NCBI GenBank assembly: GCA_964342515.1
Contig: CAYFFP010000003.1
Span: forward strand, 1-48,420
Length of the DNA: 48,420 bases
Direction of reading: 5' to 3'
Source: UBA5004 sp964342515
GTDB taxonomy: Bacteria > Patescibacteriota > Minisyncoccia > Phycocordibacterales > Zambryskibacteraceae
Shown: piece by piece, positions 15,350 through 22,991 of the stretch
Layout of the letters: the number at the start of each line of letters is the position of its first letter
Numbering within the stretch: the first letter of the stretch is position 1
Made by a program: the position numbers and the translations under genes
The notes under the pieces: model-generated
What the model was told of the DNA's origin: nothing
Seen by the model: the letters and a program-made list of their open reading frames with translations, nothing else
Databases searched by the model: none

Positions 15350-16717
15350 ATGAAAAATGTTTCTCCATGGTTGCATCAGCTAAATAAGAAACGCGAGCCG
15401 ACTAAGCTTACGGAAGATGTCGAGACTGATGTGGCGATAGTGGGCGGCGGCATTGCCGGAGTGGCCACGGCCTTTTTTATTTTGCGCGATACGGATAAAA
15501 AGGTGGTATTACTCGATGGCAATCGCTTGGGCCACGGCGCCACCGGTTATAACGCCGGGCAATTGGTGACGTACTTCGCCCGTACCTTCCGCGACCTATC
15601 AAAAGAGTTCGGCTTAGAGCTCGTGGCCCAAGCGCACAAGGCCATCGAGGAGGATTCCTGGACGCTACTCGACACCATGTATACCGAGGCGGCGCTCGAC
15701 ATCCCGCTCTCGCGCTTCGCGGGGCATCTCGGCATGACGGAGAAGCATCATCTTTATTCTCTTCTCGAAGATAATATTGTACGCATCAAGGCGGGGCTTA
15801 GGCCGAAGGAAATTTTTATTGCTGACTCGGCCGACTTTCGGAGAGATGCAGAAGAGAAGTATCCGGAATTATTTAAAGTTATTCCTCACGCGGAAATCCT
15901 AGACAAGCTTGAGACTAAGAAGCAGGAGTTCGTGGCCTGCTCATCGGAGCAGAAGGGAGTGATGAACTCGGCTCTCTTTACCGAGCGGGTGGCGGAGTAT
16001 CTTTTGAATAAATATCCGGAGAGATTTTCTGTCCACGAGCATACCCACATAAGCAAAGTGGTGCTGCATGATGACTCCGCCGTGCTGGATGCCGAGAATC
16101 ATACCGTCAAAGCCAAAAAAGTGGTCCTTTGCACCAACGGTTTCGACAACATCACTATCTTCAACAAATCAGGCCTCGATATCGATACCCGCTTCCACCA
16201 TTCCCTGAACGCGGTGGTGGGCTATATGTCCGGATACTTGGAACAGCCGCTCAAAGAGCCCGCGGCCATAAGTTATTTCTACGACGCGCTCACGGGGGAC
16301 GAAGCAAGCGGTACGCCCTACATTTACCTTTCAAGAAGGCCTTATGAATACAATGAGAACAGGCACAATTTAATTTCTCTGGGCGGGCCGGACGTGAGTC
16401 TCGAGAATAGGAAAGAGTACGAGAAGGACCATGAGTATCCCGACTGGGCCAAAGACGAGCTCGACCGGTTCGTGAGGAGTGTTTATGAAACCGCCCAAGA
16501 CAAGGAGATAGAATACATCTTCACTTGGCACGGACTGATGGGCTATACCGAAAGCAAGCTGCGATTGGTCGGCGAAGAGCCGAAGAATCCGGTGCTCTTA
16601 TACAACCTAGGCTGCAACGGCGCGGGACTCTTGCCCTCCATCTTCGGCGGCGATCGGGTAGCCAAGATTATAAAAGGCGAGAAGCTCTCGCCCTCAATTT
16701 TCGACCCGAAATCCTAA
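15350..16717 (+). CDS. FAD-dependent oxidoreductase (DAO family)
   Basis: 455 aa. The dinucleotide-binding motif is VAIVGGGIAGVATAFFILR (residues about 28-46). HGATGYNAGQL follows, which is typical for the FAD site of glycine/D-amino acid or glycerol-phosphate oxidases. A C-terminal FAD-contact region reads NLGCNGAGLLPSIFGG. The substrate cannot be told from sequence. TATAAT lies 6 nt before the ATG with no Shine-Dalgarno sequence, so a leaderless mRNA is likely. One of the few metabolic-type enzymes in the window. Confidence 0.85.
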   Translation: MKNVSPWLHQLNKKREPTKLTEDVETDVAIVGGGIAGVATAFFILRDTDKKVVLLDGNRLGHGATGYNAGQLVTYFARTFRDLSKEFGLELVAQAHKAIEEDSWTLLDTMYTEAALDIPLSRFAGHLGMTEKHHLYSLLEDNIVRIKAGLRPKEIFIADSADFRRDAEEKYPELFKVIPHAEILDKLETKKQEFVACSSEQKGVMNSALFTERVAEYLLNKYPERFSVHEHTHISKVVLHDDSAVLDAENHTVKAKKVVLCTNGFDNITIFNKSGLDIDTRFHHSLNAVVGYMSGYLEQPLKEPAAISYFYDALTGDEASGTPYIYLSRRPYEYNENRHNLISLGGPDVSLENRKEYEKDHEYPDWAKDELDRFVRSVYETAQDKEIEYIFTWHGLMGYTESKLRLVGEEPKNPVLLYNLGCNGAGLLPSIFGGDRVAKIIKGEKLSPSIFDPKS

Positions 16718-16753
16718 GTTTAAACGATATACGATATAAGTGTCCAATAGGTA

Positions 16754-16818
16754 AATTAAATCGTATACGTTACTTTTACGCTGCAGCGGAATTATAACGT
16801 ATAGCGATATACCGCTAT
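16754..16818. repeat. ATTAAATCGTATACGTTA element, copy 1
   Basis: Contains ATTAAATCGTATACGTTAC, a central CGCTGCAGCG palindrome, TATAACGTAT and a further small palindrome ATAGCGATATACCGCTAT. It lies between the FAD oxidoreductase and the terminator of the 69-aa leftward gene. Copies 2 and 3 are at 23776-23850 and 36338-36409. The rest of the 176-bp gap holds only the terminator. Confidence 0.75.
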
Positions 16819-16829
16819 TTTCGAAACAT

Positions 16830-16862
16830 AAAATAAAAGGCGCGTTTCCAAGGAAACGCGCC
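16830..16862 (-). terminator. Intrinsic terminator of the 69-aa leftward gene
   Basis: Arms GGCGCGTTTCC / GGAAACGCGCC with loop TT/AA, followed on the minus strand by TTTTATTTT. Confidence 0.8.
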
Positions 16863-16893
16863 CGTGGCCAACCGCTCTCGGCCCAAAGAACTT

Positions 16894-17103
16894 TCACCCC
16901 TTGCCGCTTTCCCCGGCTTCCTCCTCGGCTTTCTTCACCGATTCGGGCTTTTCGATGCCTTCAGGCGAGTCCCAGTATTGCCCTTCGATTTTGTCGAGAA
17001 ACGCCCTCCGCTCTTCTGGTGTGGCTACTTCTCTAAACCACTTGTCGTGGGCCTCAGAAGCCTCCTTCATCGCTTTCTGTCCTGCAGGCGTTCGATAGTC
17101 CAT
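16894..17103 (-). CDS. Small acidic protein of unknown function (cassette-like gene)
   Basis: 69 aa, highly charged and helical (KAMKEASEAHDKWFREVATPEERRAF is broken here by its Pro; then EGIEKPESVKKAEEEAGES), with no membrane segment or signal. The ATG at 17103 shares its A with the TGA of an upstream open frame (TGATG), which indicates translational coupling. A Shine-Dalgarno sequence AAAGGAGA lies upstream. A strong terminator follows the stop. No family recognised. Confidence 0.6.
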   Translation of the reverse strand: MDYRTPAGQKAMKEASEAHDKWFREVATPEERRAFLDKIEGQYWDSPEGIEKPESVKKAEEEAGESGKG

Positions 17104-17237
17104 CACCTATCTCCTTTCGTGAAATCATGGAGCCAGACTGGCCCGATAACGTGATTGTGTCCGGGTCTTACTACCACCTGGACGTGAGCGTGGCTGTAGA
17201 TCTGCGAGCCGGGCACGATGGGCTCGCCAATTAAGTC
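17103..17237 (-). pseudogene. 3' fragment of an unknown gene upstream of the small acidic protein
   Basis: An open frame of about 44 codons ends in the TGA that overlaps the next ATG. It reads IGEPIVPGSQIYSHAHVQVV, then RPGHNHVIGPVWLHDF. It has no plausible start: upstream it hits an in-frame TAA inside the end of the LOG-family gene. The coupling and coding-like composition suggest the tail of a longer gene whose 5' part was deleted when it was joined to the LOG gene. Confidence 0.5.
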
Positions 17238-17947
17238 TTAAGCTCAATTGATGATTTAAGCTCGTCGAGCGCAATGCCGTCACGCACCGGCACTTTTTTT
17301 ATAAGTTCAATGATCTCGTCATGGCTGTCGATGATGGTAAAGAGGTCGATATCCGCCGTATCTATCATGCCTCGCTCGAGCATTTCTTTTCTCATAAAAT
17401 CTTTAACCCCGTTCCAATACTCGCTCCCGACGCAGACCATCGGGGCCCCGACCATCTTTCTGGTCTGGATGAGAGTGATAATTTCGAAAAATTCATCCAA
17501 GGTGCCGAAGCCGCCGGGGTAGAAGATAAAAACCTCCGCGCCGAAGGCGAGACAGACCTTCCTCGCGAAGAAATAATAGAAAGAGATGCTCCTCTTGATA
17601 TAGGGGTTAGTCGGCTGGGCGTCGGGGAGCTTGATGAGAAGCCCGATGGAGTTGCCGCCCGCCTCATACGCGCCGCGGTCGGCCGCTTCCATGATTCCCG
17701 GTCCGCCGCCGGAAACGATGGAGTAGCCAAATTCTTTTACTAAACGGCCCGAGAGTGCTCTGGCGCTCTCGTAATCAGGGCTGTTAACCTCTGCCTTGGT
17801 CGAGCCGAAGAAAGTGACCGATTTGGGGTAGTCCTCGAGGAACTCAAAACCTTCGGTAAACTCCCGCGCGATTTCGCTTACTCTTTCCGCGGCTACTTTG
17901 TGGAGCTCCGCGCGGGAGAGGGTTATGGTTTTTATTTTGTCGTCCAT
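17231..17947 (-). CDS. LOG-family protein (TIGR00730-like nucleotide 5'-monophosphate phosphoribohydrolase)
   Basis: 238 aa. Rossmann-like protein with the LOG motif PGGFGTLDEFFE near residue 144 and SGGGPGIMEAADRGAYEAGG near 78. Some relatives release the base from nucleoside monophosphates (cytokinin-activating LOG type); others are annotated as decarboxylases without support. The ATG at 17947 is chosen because a TACAAT box lies 6 nt upstream, overlapping the divergent FKBP promoter. Confidence 0.85.
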   Translation of the reverse strand: MDDKIKTITLSRAELHKVAAERVSEIAREFTEGFEFLEDYPKSVTFFGSTKAEVNSPDYESARALSGRLVKEFGYSIVSGGGPGIMEAADRGAYEAGGNSIGLLIKLPDAQPTNPYIKRSISFYYFFARKVCLAFGAEVFIFYPGGFGTLDEFFEIITLIQTRKMVGAPMVCVGSEYWNGVKDFMRKEMLERGMIDTADIDLFTIIDSHDEIIELIKKVPVRDGIALDELKSSIELKT

Positions 17948-17963
17948 GATAGAATTGTAGCAT

Positions 17964-18431
17964 ATGAAAAAATTGAAGAAAATTGAGGGTGTCGCGGTAT
18001 TTGCGAGCATTGCCGTATTGGGGTATCTGTTCTTCTCTGATCCAATCGCAAGTTTATTTACTTCTAACCAAGAAAATGTGACAGACCAACAATTACCCGA
18101 CTCCGGCGTGGAGACGAAAGATTTAACTCTGGGCTCCGGTGCCGCGGCTGTGGCCGGAGATACGCTGACGGTCCACTATCTCGGCACGCTTCCAAACGGC
18201 CAAGTCTTCGACTCGTCTTACGACCGAGGAGTGCCGATTGCTTTTACTTTGGGAATAGGGCAGGTCATTAAGGGTTGGGACGAGGGGGTTCTTGGCATGC
18301 GGGTGGGCGGCAAGAGAGTTCTGAAAATCGCTCCGGACTACGGCTACGGCGAGAGGGCCACAGGAGCCATCCCCGCGAACTCTCATCTCATCTTCGAAGT
18401 CGAGCTTCTCAATGTTAAAAGATCTGAGTAA
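17964..18431 (+). CDS. FKBP-type peptidyl-prolyl isomerase, membrane-anchored
   Basis: 155 aa. One N-terminal membrane segment (GVAVFASIAVLGYLFF) anchors an extracytoplasmic FKBP domain (residues about 60-153). Active-site features are LTVHYLGTLPNGQVFDSSYD, FTLGIGQVIKGWDEGVLGMR, and the final IPANSHLIFEVELL. It catalyses cis-trans isomerisation of proline bonds in exported proteins. The end overlaps the start of the holB-like gene by 20 bp. Confidence 0.93.
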   Translation: MKKLKKIEGVAVFASIAVLGYLFFSDPIASLFTSNQENVTDQQLPDSGVETKDLTLGSGAAAVAGDTLTVHYLGTLPNGQVFDSSYDRGVPIAFTLGIGQVIKGWDEGVLGMRVGGKRVLKIAPDYGYGERATGAIPANSHLIFEVELLNVKRSE

Positions 18432-19020
18432 TCTCCTGTCTGCCGGCAGGCAGGTGCATCACGCCTATCTGGTGGTGGGCGATCCGGAAGAAGCGGAAAA
18501 TATAATTAAAAAGACTTTTTGTCTTACCGGCTCTCCCGACTATTTTGCATATAAAGAGCCGCTTTTCGGCATAGAAGAAGCGCGGGAAGTCTCCGGAGCC
18601 GCCATACGCAGGGCTTTCTCGGGCAAAAAGATTTTCTTTATCGCGCCGGAGAGGATTACCACCGAGGCGCAGAACGCCCTGCTCAAGACCTTCGAAGACC
18701 CGATTTCGGATACCCATTTCTTTCTTGTTTTGAGGGACGTTGGACTTGTCATCCCCACTCTTAAGAGTCGCGTAGAAACTATCCATGTCAAAAGCTCGGC
18801 TTTTGACAACGGGGCGGAGGAGTTTCTGAAGATGCCGGTGACGAAGCGACTTGAATTTGCGAAAAAATTTGCCGACGAGGAGCGGAATCTCCCGGTATTT
18901 CTGGACCAGCTACTTCTTCTTAAGCGGGACGAGGCGGTGTATAAAATGCGCTTAAGAAGCGCCGATCGCGGCGCATCGGCGCGTCTTATTCTCGAACATT
19001 TGGCTCTGGTCTTGCCCTGA
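18412..19020 (+). CDS. holB: DNA polymerase III delta'-like clamp-loader subunit
   Basis: 202 aa. The HAYLVVGDPEEAENIIKK start and the APERITTEAQNALLKTFEDP motif (sensor region: TTEAQNALLKTLEEP in homologues) identify a delta'/DnaX-type AAA+ protein. A full Walker A is absent, as expected for delta'. Three repeat sequences lie in it: a CCTGTCTGCC palindrome near the start, a TGTCAAAAGC hairpin at 18786-18808, and CCCTGAGCGC... at its stop codon. The C-terminal part is short compared with E. coli HolB. Confidence 0.82.
   Translation: MLKDLSNLLSAGRQVHHAYLVVGDPEEAENIIKKTFCLTGSPDYFAYKEPLFGIEEAREVSGAAIRRAFSGKKIFFIAPERITTEAQNALLKTFEDPISDTHFFLVLRDVGLVIPTLKSRVETIHVKSSAFDNGAEEFLKMPVTKRLEFAKKFADEERNLPVFLDQLLLLKRDEAVYKMRLRSADRGASARLILEHLALVLP
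18435..18454. repeat. CCTGTCTGCC/GGCAGGCAGG palindrome in holB
   Basis: A 20-bp near-perfect palindrome (one mismatch) encoding the LSAGRQV segment of the delta'-like protein. Confidence 0.55.
18786..18808. repeat. TGTC...GACA hairpin inside holB
   Basis: Arms TGTCAAAAGC / GCTTTTGACA with loop TCG, the same loop and end bases as the RAYT-linked palindromes. Encodes HVKSSAFDN in frame. Confidence 0.75.
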
Positions 19021-19034
19021 GCGCAGTCGAAGGG
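19015..19034. repeat. CCCTGAGCGCAGTCGAAGGG repeat at the holB stop
   Basis: A 20-base imperfect palindrome that supplies the TGA stop of holB and lies just upstream of the frr -10 box. Sequences of this type are dispersed in many bacterial genomes; only one copy is seen here. Confidence 0.5.
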
Positions 19035-19050
19035 TGTTATAATGCGAGTC

Positions 19051-19563
19051 ATGGCATACGAAGAAGTTCTCGAATGGTTGCGTAAAGAATACGCGGGGAT
19101 AAGAAGCGGGCAAGCCAGTCCGGGGATTCTTGATGGGGTCAAGGTTCTGATGTATAACTCGCAAATGCCGATAAATCAGGTGGCTTCGGTTCTAAGTGAA
19201 AGTCCGAAAAGTTTGCGCATTTCTCCATGGGACAAGGCCGCCATAAAGGCCCTCGATATCGCTATTCGGGAAGCGAATCTGGGAGTTTCGGTCTCGGTCG
19301 ATGATCAGGGTTTGCGGGTTTCTTTCCCCGAATTAACTGACGATAGAAGACAGGCGCTGCTCAAGTTGGCAAAGCAGAAGTGGGAAGAAGCCCGTATCAA
19401 GATCCGCAACGAAAGGCAGAAAATTCTCGACGATATAGAGAAGAAGTATTCCGGCGACGACGAAAAGAAACGGGCAAGAAGCGAGCTCCAGAAGTCCGTT
19501 GACGAAGCGAATAAAAAGCTTGAAGAGCTTTACCATAAGAAAGAATCAGAGCTTCTCCAGTAA
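19051..19563 (+). CDS. frr: Ribosome recycling factor
   Basis: 170 aa, close to the family size of 185. The signature region reads YAGIRSGQASPGILDGVKV (R-x-G-R/Q-A-x-P) and later LTDDRRQALLKLAKQKWEEARIKIRNERQKI, with a coiled three-helix pattern. An in-frame ATG at 19042 lies inside a TATAAT box (19038-19043), so the ATG at 19051, 7 nt after that box, is the start. This predicts a leaderless mRNA. The stop overlaps the rseP ATG by one base. Confidence 0.95.
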   Translation: MAYEEVLEWLRKEYAGIRSGQASPGILDGVKVLMYNSQMPINQVASVLSESPKSLRISPWDKAAIKALDIAIREANLGVSVSVDDQGLRVSFPELTDDRRQALLKLAKQKWEEARIKIRNERQKILDDIEKKYSGDDEKKRARSELQKSVDEANKKLEELYHKKESELLQ

Positions 19564-20300
19564 TGTCGATAATAATTTTCCTCATAATTTTGAGTGCCTT
19601 GGTTATTGTCCACGAAGTCGGGCATTTTTCGGTAGCGAAATTCTTTGGCATACGGGTAGATGAATTCGGTTTAGGGTATCCGCCGAGGGCAAAAAAACTT
19701 TTCAGATGGAAGGGGACAGATTTTACGCTGAACTGGCTACCGTTCGGCGGGTTCGTAAAAATATTCGGTGAAAGCCCGAATGAGGAAAATGTAAATTCAA
19801 AAGAAAGCTTTCAAAATAAAAACCGAGGCATCCAAGCTCTGGTCTTATTCGCGGGAGTGTTCTTCAACTTCCTTTTCGCGGTATTTCTCTTGGTGATTGT
19901 TCGCGCATCAGTCGTAGAAGGGCTTGTTACCGCTCTGTCTTGGACAGGAGAGACGACGAAGGCGCTTCTCTATCTCCTTTCGCAAGCGCTTATCGGCAGG
20001 GCGGATCTCTCGGCTGTTACTGGACCGGTGGGGCTGGTCAGTCTGGTAGGGCAAGTAAGCGGACTTGGGGTCGACTCCTTACTTACCTTTACCGCGCTTA
20101 TCTCCATTAATCTCTGTCTCATCAACCTGCTGCCCTTTCCGGCCCTTGACGGCGGGCGGCTGCTCTTCGTCGGTATTGAAGCCCTGACTCGCAAGCGCAT
20201 TCCGGCGCGGCTCTTTAACGCCCTTAACACCGCCGGCTTCGCTCTTCTCATCTTTCTGATGATTCTCGTTACCATACAGGACGTCCGGAATATCTTTTAA
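19563..20300 (+). CDS. rseP: Site-2 protease RseP-like without PDZ domain
   Basis: 245 aa intramembrane zinc protease (M50). The metal motif HEVGH is at residues 17-21 in the first membrane helix, and the third ligand region LLPFPALDGGR is near 192-202. GNxxF-like helix segment GVFFNFLFAVFLLVIV is present. After this helix the sequence passes straight to VEGLVTALSWTGETTKALL, so the PDZ domain that normally sits there is missing (family members are usually 340-450 aa). One-base overlap with frr. Confidence 0.9.
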   Translation: MSIIIFLIILSALVIVHEVGHFSVAKFFGIRVDEFGLGYPPRAKKLFRWKGTDFTLNWLPFGGFVKIFGESPNEENVNSKESFQNKNRGIQALVLFAGVFFNFLFAVFLLVIVRASVVEGLVTALSWTGETTKALLYLLSQALIGRADLSAVTGPVGLVSLVGQVSGLGVDSLLTFTALISINLCLINLLPFPALDGGRLLFVGIEALTRKRIPARLFNALNTAGFALLIFLMILVTIQDVRNIF

Positions 20301-20302
20301 TT

Positions 20303-20343
20303 CACCTCATCCCCAACCCTTCTCCTAGACGTAAGGAGAAGGG
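20303..20343. repeat. CACCTCATCCCC/CTTCTCCT palindromic repeat left of the DUF559 gene
   Basis: CACCTCATCCCCAA then arms CCCTTCTCCT / AGGAGAAGGG with a 7-nt loop. It fills the whole gap between rseP and the DUF559 gene. Confidence 0.8.
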
Positions 20344-20348
20344 AACAT

Positions 20349-20723
20349 ATGAAAGTTCATAATTCTAAAAAATTATTGGAGAGAAGAAAAAGTTTGAGAG
20401 AATTCTCCACTGCAGAAGAAGAAATACTTTGGAATGAATTGAGGAATAATAAATTGGGTGCGAGATTCAGGAGACAACACAGCATTGGCGGATACATTTT
20501 AGATTTCTATTGCTTCAAAGTGAGATTAATTATAGAACTTGACGGGAGATCGCACGATTTTCAAAAAGAATACGATGCAAACAGAGATAAATTTTTCAAA
20601 GAATTAAAATACGAAACACTGCGAATAAAAAACTCAGAAATAAAAGTTAATTTGAAAAATGTGATTGCAAAGATTAAAAACACCCTCTCCTTGCGGCTAG
20701 GAGAGGGTGGCAAAGCCGGGTGA
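20349..20723 (+). CDS. DUF559 endonuclease-like protein
   Basis: 124 aa, a PD-(D/E)xK (Vsr-like) fold protein. Markers are AEEEILWNELRNNKLGARFRR, then GYILDFYCFKVRLIIELDG with the Asp and Glu-x-Asp expected in the nuclease core, and a final YETLRIKNSEI strand. The last residues (TLSLRLGEGGKAG) and the stop are encoded by the right-hand palindromic repeat. Repeats of the same family flank it on both sides in opposite orientation. AT-rich and Lys-rich compared with rseP and proS, suggesting acquisition. No partner methylase is present. Confidence 0.85.
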   Translation: MKVHNSKKLLERRKSLREFSTAEEEILWNELRNNKLGARFRRQHSIGGYILDFYCFKVRLIIELDGRSHDFQKEYDANRDKFFKELKYETLRIKNSEIKVNLKNVIAKIKNTLSLRLGEGGKAG

Positions 20724-20726
20724 GGT
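20682..20726. repeat. CTCTCCTTG/GGGTGAGGT palindromic repeat right of the DUF559 gene
   Basis: Arms ACCCTCTCCT / AGGAGAGGGT, loop TGCGGCT, followed by CAAAGCC and GGGTGAGGT. It contains the end of the DUF559 gene and ends 4 nt before the proS -10 box. Confidence 0.85.
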
Positions 20727-20743
20727 CAAGTACAATACTTCCC

Positions 20744-21940
20744 ATGCGACAAAGCCGACTCTTTACCAAAACGCGGCGCGAAGCGCCCGCCGACGAAGTT
20801 TCCAAGAACGCCATCCTCCTTACCCGCGCCGGATTTATCCATAAAGAAATGGCGGGAGTGTATGATTTCCTGCCATTAGGTCTTCGTGTTCTAAATAAAA
20901 TTATTGCCGTCATTCGGGAAGAAATGAATAGCTTGGGGGCTCAGGAGGTTATAATGAGTGCGTTACAGAGAAAAGAATTATGGGAAAGGACAGATAGATG
21001 GAGTGATGAAAAAGTCGATAATTGGTTCAAAACCACACTCAGAGACGGGGCAGAATTAGGTCTCGGCTTTACTCACGAGGAGCCGATCTCCAGTATGCTC
21101 GAGCAATTTGTTTCTTCGTATAAGGATCTGCCGTTCTCGGTATATCAATTCCAAACCAAATTCAGGAATGAGACTAGGGCAAAAAGCGGCATCATGCGCA
21201 CAAAAGAATTTATTATGAAAGATCTGTATTCTTTCTCAAGAGATGCAGAACAGCATGAAGATTTTTATAATAAAGTTGCCGGTGTTTATAAAAATATTTT
21301 CCAGCGGGCAGGTATCGGAGACAAAACCTACATGACCCGCGCTTCAGGCGGTTCATTCTCCGAATTTTCCCACGAATTTCAAACTTTGACGGAAGCCGGA
21401 GAAGATATTATTTATATTACCGATGAAGATAAAAAAGAAGCGGCAAATAAGGAATTGGGCGAGAGAAAAGAGAAAGAACATAAAGCCGTGGAAGTTGGCA
21501 ATATTTTTACTTTAGGCACCAGATTTTCTGATCCGTACTTGAAATTTAAAGATGAAAAAGGCGAAGATCGGCCGGTGTTCATGGGTTCCTATGGCATTGG
21601 TCCAGCACGGCTCATGGGCGCTATTGTCGAAGTGTTCTCGGATGAGAAGGGCATTATCTGGCCCGAGGAAGTAGCGCCGTTTAAGGTGCATCTGCTAGCT
21701 GTGTCAAAGGCGGCCTTTGACACGGCGGATGAAGTTTATAAAACTTTGGAAGCTCGGGGCGTTGAGGTACTCTACGACGACCGCGACTTGCGGGCGGGGG
21801 AAAAGTTTGCCGACGCGGACCTTATCGGCATCCCCGTCAGGGTGGTAATCGGGGAGAAAGGAGTATTGGAAATGAAGAGGAGAGGGAGCGATGAGATAAA
21901 AATAATGACTCTTAGAAAACTCTTAGATGAAATTATTTAA
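20744..21940 (+). CDS. proS: Prolyl-tRNA synthetase (short bacterial form)
   Basis: 398 aa class II synthetase. It begins MRQSRLFTKTRREAPADE, has motif 1 (AGFIHKEMAGVYDFLPLG), motif 2 region FRNETRAKSGIMRTKEFIMKD and motif 3 (GSYGIGPARLMGAIVE). A C-terminal anticodon domain (LYDDRDLRAGEKFADADLIGIP) follows. The INS editing domain of full-length bacterial ProRS is absent. A TACAAT box lies 7 nt before the ATG, directly after a palindromic repeat. A TGTCAAAGGC palindrome is embedded at 21702-21722. Overlaps mreB by 14 bp. Confidence 0.95.
   Translation: MRQSRLFTKTRREAPADEVSKNAILLTRAGFIHKEMAGVYDFLPLGLRVLNKIIAVIREEMNSLGAQEVIMSALQRKELWERTDRWSDEKVDNWFKTTLRDGAELGLGFTHEEPISSMLEQFVSSYKDLPFSVYQFQTKFRNETRAKSGIMRTKEFIMKDLYSFSRDAEQHEDFYNKVAGVYKNIFQRAGIGDKTYMTRASGGSFSEFSHEFQTLTEAGEDIIYITDEDKKEAANKELGERKEKEHKAVEVGNIFTLGTRFSDPYLKFKDEKGEDRPVFMGSYGIGPARLMGAIVEVFSDEKGIIWPEEVAPFKVHLLAVSKAAFDTADEVYKTLEARGVEVLYDDRDLRAGEKFADADLIGIPVRVVIGEKGVLEMKRRGSDEIKIMTLRKLLDEII
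21702..21722. repeat. TGTC...GACA palindrome inside proS
   Basis: Same 21 bases as at 10453-10473 (arms TGTCAAAGGC / GCCTTTGACA, central G). In frame it encodes VSKAAFDT of the anticodon-binding domain. Confidence 0.75.
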
Positions 21941-22991
21941 TTTCAAAAAGTGGCGGCAATACTTCTCCCACGATGTCGGCATCGACCTCGGTACGGCCAA
22001 CACCTTGGTCTATATGAAAGGCAGGGGCATCGTCATCAACGAACCCTCGGTAGTGGCGCTGAACCAGAAGACCGGACAAGTGGTAGCTATCGGCAGAGAG
22101 GCCAAAGCGATGCTCGGCAGAACGCCCGGGCACATCCTTGCCATCAAGCCCTTAACCAACGGGGTCATCTCCGACTTCGAGACGACCGAGGAGATGGTGG
22201 GGTATCTACTCGGCAAAGCGACAGAGTACTCCAGTAAGCTCCTCGCTCCGCGAGTGGTAGTGGGAGTGCCTTCCGGCATAACAAACGTCGAGATCCGCGC
22301 GGTCCGCGACGCGACCATGAACGCCGGCGCCGGCGAGGTGCACATCGTCGAAGAGCCGATGGCCGCGGCCATCGGTATGCGTCTCCCTATCCACGAACCG
22401 GCGGGCAATATGGTAATTGACATCGGCGGCGGCACCACCGACATTGCCGTCATCTCTCTGGGCGGAGTGGTTCGTTCCAAGAATGTCCATATCGCCGGAG
22501 ACAAGTTTAATTCCGATATCGTCTCTTACGTCAGAAACCAGTTCAAGATTCTGGTGGGAGACAAGACGGCGGAAACCATCAAAACGACTATCGGCTCCGT
22601 CCTGCCGACGCACGCGCCCTTAGAGCTTGCCGTCAAAGGCCGGGATTTGGTCACGGGGCTCCCGAAAGAAGTGATCCTTACCGACACCGATATCCGCGAA
22701 GCGCTCGCCCCGTCAATAGAGTCTCTGGTCGAGTCTATACGGGAAGTGCTCGAGTCCACGCCGCCGGAGATACTCGCCGACGTGATGCAAAGGGGAGTGT
22801 ATCTTGCCGGCGGCGGCGCGCTCCTTAAGGGTTTGCCGGAGCTATTTGAAAACGAGATAAATATTCCGGTTCATCTCGGTTCGGACCCCTTAACGGCCGT
22901 GGCCCGCGGCTGCGGCATCATCCTCGAGAATCTCGAGAACTTCGAAGATATCCTTGTGGCCAATGAAGACGAATTACCTCCCAAAAAATAA
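21927..22991 (+). CDS. mreB: Rod-shape protein MreB
   Basis: 354 aa actin homologue that organises lateral cell-wall synthesis. Visible motifs are VGIDLGTANTLVYMKGRGI (phosphate-1), EEPMAAAIG, NMVIDIGGGTTDIAVISLGG (phosphate-2) and GVYLAGGGALLKGLPE (adenosine). Starts 14 bp before the proS stop and overlaps mreC by 29 bp, forming proS-mreB-mreC. Confidence 0.97.
   Translation: MKLFNFKKWRQYFSHDVGIDLGTANTLVYMKGRGIVINEPSVVALNQKTGQVVAIGREAKAMLGRTPGHILAIKPLTNGVISDFETTEEMVGYLLGKATEYSSKLLAPRVVVGVPSGITNVEIRAVRDATMNAGAGEVHIVEEPMAAAIGMRLPIHEPAGNMVIDIGGGTTDIAVISLGGVVRSKNVHIAGDKFNSDIVSYVRNQFKILVGDKTAETIKTTIGSVLPTHAPLELAVKGRDLVTGLPKEVILTDTDIREALAPSIESLVESIREVLESTPPEILADVMQRGVYLAGGGALLKGLPELFENEINIPVHLGSDPLTAVARGCGIILENLENFEDILVANEDELPPKK

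Noticed and set aside
16754..16818. Possible integron attC site next to a cassette gene
   Set aside because: The GTTAC/GTAAC arms do not match the RYYYAAC/GTTRRRY core pairs, and no integron integrase is in the window.
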